From: Buxus sempervirens
Taxonomy: Eukaryota; Streptophyta; Magnoliopsida; Buxales; Buxaceae
Direction of reading: 5' to 3'
Length of the DNA stretch: 64,000 nucleotides
Assembly (NCBI GenBank): GCA_947561395.2
Contig: OX387185.1
Location: 31,352,213-31,416,212, forward strand
Each line of letters opens with the position of its first letter. Position 1 is the first letter of the stretch. Under the pieces are notes generated by a model. It searched no databases and had not been told where the DNA came from. It worked only from the letters and a program-made list of their open reading frames with translations. Shown in pieces: positions 12,201 to 27,200 of this stretch. A program made the translations under genes and the position numbers.

Positions 12201-15200
12201 CTTAAAGCCAGAACTTTTTGAGGGGATGCGCTTCGACTTCACCAAGGGACTTAATCAGAAATTCTCTCTAAGTCACAGGTAGCTATATCCTGATTATTGT
12301 CAGAATTTCTTTTATGTTATTTGTTATTGCTTTTGTGTTTTTGGGTTCTCATAATTATTCTTTTCTCATCTACCAGTGTATTCATGGGACCCATGGAGGT
12401 TCCTTCTCAATCTTCTGAAACTATCAAAATTCCTACCTCTCACTATGAGTTTGGTGCTAATTTTTTGGACCCAAAGGTAGGTAGCCATTTTCATGTTTTA
12501 GGTTTTCAGGATCCTTTGTTAATGGCTGTGTTTCAGATCTTGCTATTTCATGAATGGTTTGAGTAAGCAGTGGGATAACTGATGGGATTCAACAGTTAAT
12601 GCTATTTGGGAGGGTGTTAACTGATGGAAGGCTAAATGCAAGAGTGAAGTGTGATTTAACTGACAATCTTACTTTGAAGGCAAATGCTCAGGTGATTAAT
12701 TTTTTCCTTGACTTGTGATGTGTGTGATTTGTTGATGATTGTTTGCACTGCAAAATTCGTAATATTTAAAGCTAATGAGTACATTGCTGCTCTGTTTTTT
12801 ACAGCTTACAGGTGAGCCGCATATGTCGCATGGCATGATGAATTTTGATTACAAGGTTAAGTTCTCTTACTGTTTAGTGTCCATATTCTGGTTAACAATC
12901 TGATGTATTTGTCAAGAGCATTGGTGTGATTAAGTCTGGAATAGATGCATTAACAGTTGTTTGGTTGCATCAACAATGAAATCTTGGTGAACATGAATAG
13001 ACGTTTACTTAAGTGAAGAAAACATTATGTTTTTTTATATATGTACTTCCTGAAAGCAATGGTAACTGTTAATTAAGTTTGGATTTGGGTTTAGGAGAAA
13101 CTAGGAATGTATGGTTTCTTGGATTTTGTGGATACCATATATCTGACTGAAAAGGATATGTGTCATCATGAAGAGGTGTGACAATAAGTGCTCTGGTAGT
13201 AAAACATTTAAGAAAACTATGTTAGTGATTTTCATCCCTCTTAAGGCATTTTACTTCAAGTGTCAAATAATTGAGCGAGGGCAAGAGTAGAAGCAAGGAA
13301 AAGTTGAACATTGTTGATGACCATTTTTGGAAACCATGACAAATCAGTAAGCTTTGATGATGCAATTGTTTTGCCATGTCATTAATTGTCCGGATAAGAA
13401 ATGCCGAAATGTTGAGAGGATGGTAAGAAAAAAGGAGTAAGAAAGGTGAGGAAGAATGATATTTCAATTGGAATGCCATGAAGTTCTATGACCTGGTGTA
13501 GTTCTTGTTGAAGTAGGTCTCATGAGGTTTGGACTTTGAAGGGGCCTAAACTTTGGCATTTTTATGCATAGCGGATGCAATCAAGCTCAAAATTACTTTT
13601 TCACATTGACAGCTTGAGGCTTATACTGTCACACTAACTATTGGTTCCTAATGGTCTTTCCTTTGGAAAATAAGACAAATATGTGGAGGGAAATAAATAT
13701 GAAGAGCTCATGACTCATGAGAGTACCTGGTCCATGTACTAACCTATGGAACAAGGATCTCTCTTCAAATTTCAAAAAGAAAAGAAATGAAAAGGAGAGG
13801 ACGATATCTTTTACTCATAGAGATGCATGAAGGACTTAATTCTCATCTTATGAGAAGTCATAGAAATGTTGGGCCTTCTCTTCTCTTTTACCTAAAAAAT
13901 TAGAGCATGAGAAAAAGATAGTGTATATAATGTCCATAAAGAAGAAGGGAGGATTAGGATTTGAGTCTACCTTTTAGGGCACGTTCAAGAACATGCCCAA
14001 ATTACCCTTTTTATTTATTTCTTTTTTTCTTGAAAAAAGCATAAAAAAAAAATAATGTATCCCATTAACTACTATTTCTTTCTCTCTCTTTCTCTCCCTA
14101 GCATCTCTATTTGTTCTCTTCATAATGTCTCTTTCTCCTTTCTTCCCCTGTGGTCCCATCGCTGTCTCCCTTACTCTTATCATCTTTCTCTTCTCCTTCG
14201 CCTTTCTCTTTCATATCTCACACTCCTATCTCTTATTTTTAAAGGTAAGTGAGAAAATTTGTTGGAGAATTAATTGAAGGCTGTATTCAACCACCTAAAA
14301 TCTTGTAGCACGCATAATCCATTTGATTCTTTTGTATAGCCCGCAACATGACCTTTCTTATGTGCTAGATGTTATTTCAGTCTAGTCATTCCTCTCCACA
14401 TATCTTGACCACAATATTTTCACATTATGTGTCCAGAACTACAAGCAATAATGGTGCCATGCTGCCACCCTACATCAGGCTCATGCGGCATGATTATACC
14501 TGTAACAAATCCATAATGAAATTGATTCATAATGCATCACTTACATTCATATTACAAAATTAATGAGATGTTAGAAAAGTTTTTTTCGAGGTACAAAGTA
14601 CAAACTACTAAAAAACAATAAAATAAATTTTTTAAAGCTAGTAACCATTAATCTATAAAATTTACATAATTTTTAATTTTTTTGTTATTAGTTTAATTAA
14701 ATATTCTAAGAAAGATAATTATTTAAAGTGTACAATACAGAAAATTTTTAACAAACTACAAAGGAACAAAATATGAATTTTTTTATGCTTGTAGGAATTA
14801 AGTAAACAATTTATATAATTTTTATTCTGATATTTTACTAATTATTAAATAATATAAAAATAAAAATATTTAAATTGTGAACATTAAAATCAAAAAGCCA
14901 GAACCTATAATCCTTTGATTTGTGTGTGAATCAAGGGATTAGATAGTGAATTATAAAAAAGAGAGTAAATTACAAAAACCTCGCTTGAGGTATACACAAA
15001 TTACACATACCTCCCTCAACATTTCCGATATAACACTAACTTCCCTTATGATTTGTAAAGAATTCACAATCACCACCCCTCTGTTGAACTGCCATCTATA
15101 TCACTGACGGAAATTTCTAACTTCAGGAATTTTGGAGCGCATTTGGACAGAAGTATCCTTGCTACAAGTCATAAATCTACCCAAATGATTAATACCTATT

Positions 15201-18200
15201 TATTTTATTTTTACTTTTTTCTTGACCTAAAACTAAATCATGAATGACCTAACTCTTGTCCTCTCCTCTTGACCAAAATGATTAATACCCATATCTTCTT
15301 TCTTAAATCTTTGTTGACCAAATAACCGTCCTCGTCTCTTGACTCATTTTTGACCTAAAACATAAATCAGAAACCACCTAGTCTTCTCTTCTCTTGACTG
15401 AAACATATATCTGGCTACTGCTCCTGTAGCTCAATAACTCTGCAGCATCAACAACCTCAATTAGGCTCATACAAATCAGTGGTCTGGGTTTATCCAAAAA
15501 CATAATTACAGCTAAATGAATGAAATTCAAGCAATTCAAAAGGCTATTACCATCACCGTGGATCGAAACCATGTATCAAAAAATCAGAAATTTTGGGATT
15601 TGGGTTTCATTTGATAATTTATGATAAAAACAAATAATCTTTGATGATTCAAGGAATTCAATGTATGGAGAAAACAATCACAAATGAGAAAGGGGTCACC
15701 ACATCTGTTCTCGATGTTTCAAACATGGTTTCTGTTCCATCATCTGTAAATCTAGAGGTAATTGAAGTTTAGTTTCTTCCATGTTTGCTGTTAGAGACAA
15801 GCAAGAAACAGATATTAATGGGAAGATTCATTGCTGTCCACCTTCTAAATCCACAACGTAGAGAAGGCTTGAAAGACGATCCAATGCTATGTGACCTTTG
15901 TTTAAGAACTGATTTGCAAAAATTGCTTGTCAGAAATCCCCATTAAAGCACACTGAGAGAAAAAGACATAACAAAGAGAGTTTTGTAAAGAGGTACAGGG
16001 TACTTGCTTCTCGTATTATGTTTAATTTATTACTTTTAGATTACTAAAGTAATTATTTATTGACGTGCGAATATAAGTTTAAAAAAAAAAAAAACAGTAA
16101 CGGATATGTCTTATCAAGGGGGAAAGTGTAGAGAGGTAGGTGTAATTTGCGTATACCTCAAGGGAGGTTTCTGTAATTTACTCTTAAAAAAATGATGAAA
16201 ATTTGAACATTTTCGGAATATTAAAAGCCTCTAGATTTTGGACACAAATAATTCTTTCAAACAACAATTTTTTTTCAAGATCTTAGTTTTTATTAGTCTA
16301 TACTATGTTCTAGGAACGTCTTAAGTCTAATATGAAGGGTTAAAGCCGCAGAGTGTGGAAGAAATTACCTTTTGTATGCTTTCCTGAAAAATTGCACCTT
16401 CTTCTTTGGATTTTACATCTGCACAAATTGACCATCAATCTATGTGCAACTTGTTATAGGATGGAAGAGCAATTCAAAATAGGGATTGTGGTCAAACTTT
16501 TTTTGAAATCTGACTACTAGGGATGAAGTTATGAGCTCAACGAAGTCTTTTAAGGCCTTTGCCCTGTTGCTTGATATGGCTCAGGCGATTTTGGATGAGT
16601 TCGGGGAATCTAGATGGAATCCCTTCTATCGATGGTCGGTATCGGCTTGCCTTGAGCCAATACTGAGCTGACTTGCCAGATACTTCTCGGTATTGGCTGA
16701 GTTGTGTAACTATGGTTTAGATGCAAAGACATGATGACACAGAGGCATACATGCAAAAAATCCATGTGGTAAACCCAAAATATGTTGTGGATGCAACAGA
16801 AAATTGTGGATATTCTGTTTCTCATCTGATGTTAGTGGATAAAATATATTTGAATCTGTATTGATCATTTTTTTGGGGCTCAGCATTGGTTGTTTTTTGG
16901 CTCATAGACTCTCTTTTTTCAAGGATGCTCTCTTATCTTTCATGCTTTTATATTTGCTGAAGCCACAAAATGTAAAATATATTTGTTGAGAGCTTATGAT
17001 ATGGATTCTCTTGTTGTGTTACTGAAGATATTCTTCCATATAATTCAATTTCCAATTGTATTTTACTGGTGATAATGCATAAGTCACTTTTCAGTCCTGT
17101 TGGATGTATTCGAATTTTTGAAATAGAAGCATTGTTCATGATAAAAAAATTTATAGGGTGTAACTGTATTCTACAAGCTGGACAGAAAGGTTCTTTAAGA
17201 TTAGGTGAAAATATCTTGCTAAAATTAATTGTTTGTCTTTAGTGCCTGGTAGTGTTTCATTCTGTTATGCTATTCTGGATTTGATAACTGAAAATGTTCA
17301 GCTTCGTCCATGCAGGGAAAAGACTACAGGAGTCAGTTTCAATTGGGCAATGGTGCCTTATTTGGAGCTAGTTATATTCAGGTAAAAGATCTTTTTAGAC
17401 AAATTATCTTTGATGCACCATTAACATCCATTGCTCTTAAGTTGGGATGCTGGGAGGTTTTCGGTTGACTGAAGCTTATTTCCTAAATGTGTGCCGTTCA
17501 ATGATTATATACTAAGTTACTAACACACTGACTAGTGAAGTCGAGGATATCTTTATTATTGTCTATATCACTCTCCCCCATTCTTTTTTTTATTTCTATT
17601 TATTACTTTCTCCAAGTGCTTTTGTACACGGTAATAAAAAGACTAGGACAGCAACAATGAGAATGACAACAACAATAAGAACAGCCTGGCAAGACTAGAG
17701 GAAATCCAGCAAGTCTATGCTTTGGAATGTAACTCCAGCTGCCATATCATGGGGGATTTGGAGGGAGAGAAATCACAGAACTTTCAGAGATCAAGAAAAA
17801 AACTCAGCAAGCCTAGAGAAAAAAATTCTGAGATTGATGTACGATTGGGTTGTTTCAGAAAATTATTTGTTGAATGTTCCTTTTCATGAGTTCTATATAG
17901 GGGAGACATTCCAAGACTAGAGGGCTGGTTGGTTTATCTTCTAGGTCCTGTTATGTCTTTTCTGTTTTTCTTTTCTTTGTTGTCTTAGGTACATATTCTA
18001 TGTACCATCAAGACACTGTTTCTATCTTTTACCATTAATATATTTTTATCTCCTTGATTACTGATCAAAAAAATAAGAACGGCCTGGCAACATGAATGCT
18101 ATTTAGCTGTCCCAATCCCAATATGTCAAAATCAATGTCGTCAGACACAATAAGAAACTAACTTATTACTAATTCAGTCCATTTTTATCTTTTTTTTTTC

Positions 18201-21200
18201 CTTGTTCATCTTGCTTTTCTAATCATCCAGTTTGTGCCTTCTTAGAGCTTCTAGAAAGTGCCTCCTTAGATCTCCATTCTACGTGGCTAAATAATCTTAA
18301 TCAACTTTTCTTTTTCCTTCTCTCTTATTTAGGCTAATCATAGAAACTCTCATCTCTCGGATATGCTTATTTTTTAACTTTTTTTTTCCTTATATCCATC
18401 CTATTTTTCATAATCTCTCCTTATCTTTTATGGGGCACTTTCAGTTATGCTTATTTCTTGCCTTGTCTTTCATAGTCTTTTCACATATCTATCTTTGCAT
18501 CCTGATCTTATCAATGCTTATCTTATTAATATTTTGCTTCTTGTTGCTCAACATTATGCTCTGTACATTTTGGCTGGCCTAGTTATTGTTGAAATAAGAT
18601 ATAGTTCTCAACGAGGCTTTCTTAACTTATTAGTCTTTTTCCTTTTCCTCTTTTGGAGGCTGAAGAAGGACAATCTGGTTACATGGGGGTTGGTTGGACA
18701 AGGCTCCTTTTGGCAACATATTGAACTCACCTTTATTTGGGGGCTGCCTTTTGAGGTTCAACATAGATAAATGTAACCCATGGTGTAAATATATGTCACA
18801 GACTCACATGGACTCAAAATTGAGTACGAGTATCAAGTGCGCAGATTTAACTTCTCTCATCCCTAAAGTTTTAAATATTGATAATGGTAGATATATCGCC
18901 AACTAGGGAAATAAGATATATTGCGTGACATAGGACATGTGCAAGATTACACTAACAGCTGTATATTGCCTCCCAGGGAAAGGGAATATATTGCTAGATA
19001 TATTGAGGGATGTGTAGATGTTTTAGACCGTGTCATCCCCATATTGTAGAACATGGGAATTTGGCTATTATAAGATATATTTTTAAATTCTTTATGCGAA
19101 GTTGTACGAAATATATTATTAGATATACACATAAATATATTCTGGATGTTTTTAACCGTGCTTATTCCCTTATCATTAGAATTAAGATAAAGGCCGCATT
19201 GATGAGTAAACTAGACATGATGGATCCCGTACCCATGCCCATGGTGTGTTGCGTCGTCATAGTTACATTGGAGCAAGTGGAAGAGCCTTTGTAAAAAGTT
19301 ATAAGTAGTAAATATGGTAGTTAGAAAAATATGGGATGTCAATGCTTATACTAAGGCTAGTTATGCTTGTGCTTTAAAGGCTATTTCTTAACTCATCTTT
19401 TTTCCCTCCTATCCCTTTGTCTGGTATAATTCAAATTTTGGGACTCGTTTTCTGTACGATGATCTTTGATGGGATGAGGTGACCTTATAAACTCATTTTC
19501 ATAATTTTCTTTGACTTAACATTTTTGGAGATGCTAATTTGGCGCATGCATTTCCTAGGCTCCAAAAGGGTTAGCATGGAACCTCCCCTTTAAGGAGGGA
19601 TCCTAGGCCTGACATTTGGAATAATTGGCTTCTTTTTGAATTTCCTATAAGTGTGTTTGTTGATGTTTCTACTTATGACAGCCAAATGAAGGGAATTGTC
19701 AAAACTAAAACTTAATGGGTGTTCTTTTAGGAACCATGTTCTCGTTGAAATAGAGGGGTACTTAAAGATCATGAAGGTTTTAACCTACATTTGTCTCTAG
19801 ATTGATAGGAAAGGATAATGTTATCAGGATGGAGGTTTTGGCTGTTATTATTATATATACTTGAGAGGTGAGATTGTTGAGATTTATGACTTTGAAGTTG
19901 AAAGCAGATTTGTACAGAAGAATGTCCTGGATTTTGAGTCCTATCCATTATTTTGGAGGTTTCACAATTTGTTTTTCTCACTTGAGCTTTGTCCATTGAT
20001 CTGAACATCTCATTCTCTGATATGCCAAGATCCAATGACGTCTTAGCAATAAACTAGCCAAAAGTGGAGCCTTGAGGGATTGATGCTTGTGGGATTTCCA
20101 TGGATAGGATTAATATTTGGTGATCGGTGATTATATCTTTTTGGTAGTATTATTTTGATTTCTATTTCTCTTTTTATCACTTTATTTTCTTTTACTTTAT
20201 TTGGCGCATTCCCTTTTGGGATCATTCTCTAGATACTTGTAGAACTTATTAATTTGTCTAAAGGATAGTTATCATTAAAGAGGATTTCATTTTAGTAATA
20301 GATGAAGAAAAGATTTTATCAGCAGAGTTTTGAGTATTTTTTTCCCTGGCCTGAAATAGAACCAGATATATATTGTAAAATATTGTTACGTAGCAGAAAG
20401 GGAATACAGAAGAAAACAAACACACAACTCCTGCCTAGAACAACACCTTACATTTTTTTATCAAAAAATGAGAAGTGGGAAAGCAATGAAATGCTCATAC
20501 CAAATAATGGAATTCCAACTCCGGGGAAGGAGGTCTTAACACTTCTGAAATCTTCCAAGGGGAACGATATCTCAATGTGAGACTGGCCAATAATGAAGCA
20601 ATGTCGGTAATTGCCAGATTTGGCCTATTAAAGAGTTGCTGTTCTCCTTGTAGAGAGACACACAGATTGCAAAAGTAAGTGACTTATTAATTGTCTTTGG
20701 ATGAGAAGAATACCATAATCCCCAAGAATAGAGACTCTGTTGTGGCTCCTTGTGGAGCACCCTAGAGATACCATACATTGAGAAAATGATGGAACATGGT
20801 TTTATGTATCACTTGATATGTGAGTGATTTATCCTCTTTCTTTGGTTGGCAATATAAATCTTGGGGTAATTGAATATGGATGGCAGCTCTGAAGGAAATC
20901 GGGGAGCTTTGGGTATTGGAGGAATCATTAGATACCATATGGGTCACGTCCTCCTTGTGTTTAGTGTCCTGATTGGGGTGGGAGATGCCATCAGAGCTGA
21001 GATTCTTGTAGTGCTTACAGGGCTAATGCAGGTTAAGTGTCTCAATCTCCATCTTTTCCCAGTCGAGTGAGACTTAGGCACGGTGATTAATTACATGTCA
21101 CAGGAGATCCTGGATCCTTGGAGATTTCGGTACTTGATTTGGGAGGCATGGGGATTGGCATGTAATGTAAGTTCAATGCCTTATTCAAGCATGTGCTAAG

Positions 21201-24200
21201 ATCGGGCAATGACATAGTGGATAAGCTAGCTAGGGCCGGAGTTCAGAGATCTGTGGGTACAGTTATTGATGAGGCTATTGGGGTGTGGTAGACTTAGTAC
21301 CTCTAATCTTCAAGCTCACTTGTTGTATGGCCTAGGGTGATGTTTGTGTGGACCTAGTTGTTTAGTTCTTTTGGTAGGTCATCAGCTGAGTTGATCCAGT
21401 ATATTCTTATTCTCCTTTTAATAATATCTTTCATTACTTTTCACAAAAAAAGGCTTATAGTTTTGCTGTTTATTAGGGCATGTATACAGATATACTTATA
21501 TTGAGTGATATAGGTGCTATTGTTGATATCAATATCAGTAATCACTTGTGTTATCAAGTGATATAATAACTTTGAAAATGTAGAATCAGTATAAGAGCTC
21601 AAATAGGAGAGATTTTGACAATTTCCCCTACTTTGACGAAGTCACCACCTTAAATATTCTTCTAAGTACTTTTAACTGAAAAGTCATTTTAGTAGCGCAT
21701 CTAACAATATGCAACTTCTTTGGAAAAAATTATTGGAGTCAATTGAGGGTATTTTTGAGCTTTTTATTTTTATTTTCATTGGTTCATCTTATGAGGGCGA
21801 GCCTTAGTGCAACGGTAAGGTTGCTCCATTGCCGCGAGTTCGAGTCACAAGAAACAGCCTCTCCACTTGTGGGGGTAAGGTTGCGTACATGAGCCCTCCC
21901 CATACTCTGCGCAGTGGTGGGAGCCTCATGCACTTGGCTAGCCCTTTTGGTGTATCTTGTATTGGCCTTTATTTTATTACAAATTTGTGGATTTGAGATA
22001 TTGAAGCTCCGAAAAGCTTGTGGGGATTGAATTGTTTTGTCGTAGATAAGTAATTTTTGTCCTATATGCCTATAATTGGCTGATTGAAGTTAAGGTTAAG
22101 TTATTTTAACTTAAAACATATTTTATAGAAAGAATTTTAAGGCTTTCATAGTTTTGATACAAAATCATATATTTGCTACTAATTTGGTCAATTTTTAACC
22201 AAATGATGCTCGCAAATTATATCTTAAATACACAATTAAGACTTGGAAATTTAAAAATATTTTTTACTTTTAGTTGTAAGAAATTCTTAAAAAATACATT
22301 CATAATGGGCAACTAGTTGGATTTAACGTGTAGTATAGATTACAGGATTCCTTTAAAATTTAAAAATAGATCTAGTGTTTTAAGCTATACGGAGTTTTAA
22401 AAAATATACATTCATAATGGACGACCAACCAGTGGATAATTTTTAAGTTGTAGTATGGATTACAAGATTCCTGTAAGATCAATAATTATTAGTAAAAATA
22501 ATTCTTGTTGCAAAGTTAAGATATCTTAATCCAGGAAATTTCTCCTTTCATTTAATTTTGTTTTATAGACTCATGGACTATTATTTTCCGACTTTGGAAC
22601 TTTCATGTATATTTCTTGGAGTATATGAACGAATTTGTGTGATGGTACATTCCTAATCTACGCATGCTTGGTTAATGTTGTTATTTATTGAAATATTTTG
22701 AGATTTAGGTGTAACATTTCTAGGTAAGCATCTCACTAGGTTGAATTCCCGCTTTTCCCAAAGTTTTACCTTTCCCTTAATTTTTTGATTACATTGATAT
22801 TTAGCTTGATATATCAAGTTATATTTGACTTTTCTCTTGGTGGTGGTACTTCTAGCAATATTGATATTTTAAGTCTTGAGAAGGAGCATGAGTTTATTGA
22901 AACCAAACAGTTGATGGAAGGGCGTTCACAATCTGTCATGATCTCTGCAGTTGGCGCATATGTGAGGGACTGCTTTCCTCTCTGGATCAGAAAATAAGTT
23001 ATCATCAATTCATAAAACATATTTCTAGTCTCAAACTTAGGGAACATATTTCTCCCGGATTGTGTGGTCTTATATGCTTTCTAATTTTGACCTTGGGGAA
23101 GAGATAATAAAAATGTTTTTTTTTTCTCCTTTTTATTTCTGCAAACAGAGATTGAAATTTTTTAAAAGGAAAAGGACAATGCAAAAAAGTACTCATTGGA
23201 CCTGGAACCTAAGTGCAGATTCTGATGTTGTTCAAGATTTTTGGAACTATTTTTTTATTTTATTTATCTTGTTTGTTTATATATTTTATATGAAAATGTA
23301 TTGAGAAACACATGGACGTAGTTATCAGGAAAAACAGAAAAGAGAAGCAAGGAGCTGATTGCATTGCATGGGTAACAGGGGTCCACACCCTGCTCCATCA
23401 TTCTATCTGCATGAAATGCATTATCTCCTGCTTTTTTTCTAATCAAGTGATCTGCTGCCTCATGGCACAATGGATGCTACCTCATCGTCTTCTCCAATCC
23501 AACTCCAACTCCTTCGTTTTTTTTTGGAATGCTCATCACCTCTACCCCTTGGCCTAGAAGCTCCAGATAAAGCTAAAACGCAGAATACCAATAACACAAA
23601 CAAATTGAAGGTGGTATTCGTCCAGCAAGGGCTTCCTTGACTTGGAGATGAACACATACCATATCAGTACCAGCCAAGGATAAAGTTCTTGTCTTCAGCA
23701 ATCCACTGGTCACTTTACGTAGTAGATTGAAGGTGGAATCAGCCGTGAGGCAAGTGGGGATGCCTTAAACTTGAACCCAAGTTCCCTCTGGAATGAAAGG
23801 ACCCGCTGTATTCCATTTTGGCAAAATTTTGCTAGTGCCGAAGAAATTAGTGAAATTTTGCTGTTTCTGGTGTCATCCGAAATGAAATCTATTAGAGTTT
23901 GTTGGGGGTTAAAGCCTTTATTTTGACAGGCATAGGTGATATCTTGCCTTGTGCTGGTCGAACTATTATCAATTTGAATGACAAACAAAATGTGCAGTTA
24001 ATGCATGGTGTGCTGCACAATAGAAATAAGGAGAAACAGTTGAGATATAGAGTTGGGATTGGGGGGTGGGGAGAGTGGTGAGAGAGGCCATACTTGTCTT
24101 TGTTTGTTGGGAATGATATGCAGAATTTGCTGTGCTATAGTCTTTGTTGAAAGAGAGATAAGAGAGGGGGAATAGGCAGAGAGGGAGGAAAGAGGTTTTT

Positions 24201-27200
24201 TTAGGGAGGAGGAGAGAGAGAGAGAGGGGGGGGGGGGGGGGGGCCATATGTGCCATGTGTCTTGGTTGACATAGTGGGAGGGATGTTAGATTATATATCA
24301 TGTTTATTTAGATATATATTTATAATATTTCATTATATAAAATATATGAAATGACCCATAATTGTATACACAATATATGATATACACATTTTATTATATA
24401 GAATATATTTTTATTTAATGATGATTCGGTTAGTAAAATAAAAGAGAAAATATAAAATAAAAATATATTTACGTTATATTTAATACACACACATACATAC
24501 TTGCATACATATATATTCACATTTTTGTTAAGTTTTTTTTTACTTCTTCTATTTTTTATCTTTATTTTTTTGGTATTTTTTAGCACGATAGCGCGAAAAT
24601 GCAATTGCACAAAGCGATGTTCCGACAAAATTCTGAAAACACGGCATCCAAGTCCCATAGTTAAATGGCACTGAAATTGGCATGATGAATCTTGGACGGG
24701 CCATTAGTGATTCCTTTATTAAAGGAGAAGAGATTGAGATACAGTTTAGTGTCTAGTATTTTGATGGCATCTGTAGCCACCCCTAAGAGACAAATAACTT
24801 AGAATTAGATATGGCAAAGAAAGAGTGTACTCCACCACCACCTTTCCTGCAAAGCTTTTCTTTGAATTTGTAGATCGGATGCATCTTGTCCTCCACCACC
24901 AGGCTTTTGTTTGGGCTGTTCTTTGGTCTAAGGTCAATACAGCTGATGTGCTTCAAAGGAAAAGAAGGTGGGTGGCTTTGTCCCCTAGTGTGTCTTTATG
25001 CAGGAGGAGTGGGGAATCCCTACAGCATCTGTTCTTGCACTATTCCTTTTCAATGCATATGTGGGTTACTTTCAAGGTTCGCCATTTCGGTGCCATTTGG
25101 CATCTTGCCAAGCCACTAAAATGAAATTTCGGCAGCACGAAACGGGGAAAAAATGGATTCTGGTGAAATTTAACGAGATGCCAGCGAAACGTAGCGGCGT
25201 GCTAGTGAAAAGTTGCCGAAATGCAGTGAAACAAGCCAAAAATTGGGTGATTTCAACTTAAAATGTTCAAATTATGTTAAATTCAGCCTAACTTAGATGG
25301 AATTTCGTATGAAAGAGCTCTATTCCTTTATATTTGGACGAAAATTTAAACATTTATTGCTTAAAATCACCCATTTGCTAGGGATAAATAATTGTTTTTA
25401 TGCAATAAATGTAAAGTTTATTTGTCCAAATAGAGGAGGAATAAAGCTTTCCGTAGGAAGTTTCATCCAAATTGGGCTAAATTTCACATGATTTGAGCAT
25501 TGTAAGTCAAAATCATTCATTTTTTGATTGTTTCGTAGCATTTCGCCACATTTTGCTATCGTTTAGTCGGCGTGCTGGCGAAAACAGGAAAATTCCATTT
25601 TCCCCCCATTTCGTGCCGCTAGGAGGGGCGAAAACCGAAATTTTGCCGGCACCTCGCGAGTTGCCGCCGAAATGGCAAACACTGGTTACTTTTTTGAGGC
25701 AAAGTGGGTAGGCTATTCTTGGGTGCTGCTATTCTCAGTTTTAGATCTTTCCAATTAGTGGCAATTTCTAGGGTTGGGTTAGAGAGGTAAAATATTATAT
25801 CGTGTATTATTCCAGGAGATTGTTGTGTATATGATGTGAGTGTAATAAGGAGGATTTTTGAGGATTTGTTCTCACCTGTTGAGGTAGTATTTGAGACCAT
25901 CAGAGCAGCCACAGTTTCTTGGAGTATTGGATTGGAAAGCTTCCGAGGTTTTACAAGTTTGGACATTCTACAGCAGTGGTCTCTTTGTAACGCCTCGGAT
26001 CCGGTAGTGTTTTTTTTTTCAACGGATCAAGGCATTACTTAGTGATAATAGAACAATTAAGAACAAAAGCATAAAAGATTAGGTAAATCAGAGTACGCTA
26101 AGATTTAAATATCTCTTTCTTTAATTCAATATAAAAGCATTAATAACCCTCAAAATAAACTTCTTTAACTCAATATATCAAATCTGAAATTTAAAAGGTG
26201 AACTACCTATTCTAAACGCTTCTTAAGACCTATCATGAAAAAAAGAACTCCTAAAACAAATCTCCTATCATAATATAAAAGAAATATAACATGCTATAAT
26301 ATGTTCCTTTAGATTCTCTGCAGTACCCTCAAGAATCTCTACCCAACTTGAACGTCCTCTCCAAGAGTATCTGGAAACAAAACATTAAAAACGATGGTAT
26401 AAGATATAAAATCCCAGTAAGCAGTAATATGCATAAGAGATAACGTCCATATAATTTGAAATCCTTTTTCATGAGGTTCCAACGATAAATCCAAATACCA
26501 AGTATCCATGAATAATAAATCATGAAATCCAAACCCTATATTTCCAAAGCAAAGCCAATAATTAATACTTGGATAATACAATATGCAAACCACACAATTA
26601 TGATACCACAGGACTCGTGAAATAGGACTTCTTTGAGAAGTTAAGACCCGTATCGATTGCTACCTCCAGTCATATGTTGGCCGAGATAAACGATTCACAA
26701 CATAGGGGAGAACCCAACCAGATACAGAATTGGGTTGACAGGTACAACCCAATCAAATTGAAACAATATCAATAACCAACGTGGGAATACCAGACCGAGA
26801 TACACGGTGGGTAGCCCAGAATAATGATCACGTCGAGATATACGACGGGTGGGATTGCTGCTGCACGACCAGATACAGGAAGGTCTCACCAAGATATATG
26901 GTGGAAATGTTTAAATAAACACGAGATTAACTAAACAAAGAATGGCTTATTTTGCTTTCTAGCTAAACTATGGATCCATAAACAAGCTATACCCGCTAGG
27001 CACAAGGCAAACATCCTCAATGTTTGAAATAAATCCAAGTAATTCAACAGTGTCAATATAAAATATAAATTACTTCAAAATACATGGAGGAACCCAAAAG
27101 ATTATCTCAAGATACATGGAAAACCAAATCCTCAATCCAAGATACATGGAGAGATACCAAATTTACTCTGAAATACACGGAAATAAAGAAAACCCACAAG

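Noticed and set aside
19440-20250. Possible LINE ORF1 remnant (VLVEIEGYL-like text near 19740)
   Set aside because: The resemblance is limited to a few residues; not enough to support an element boundary.
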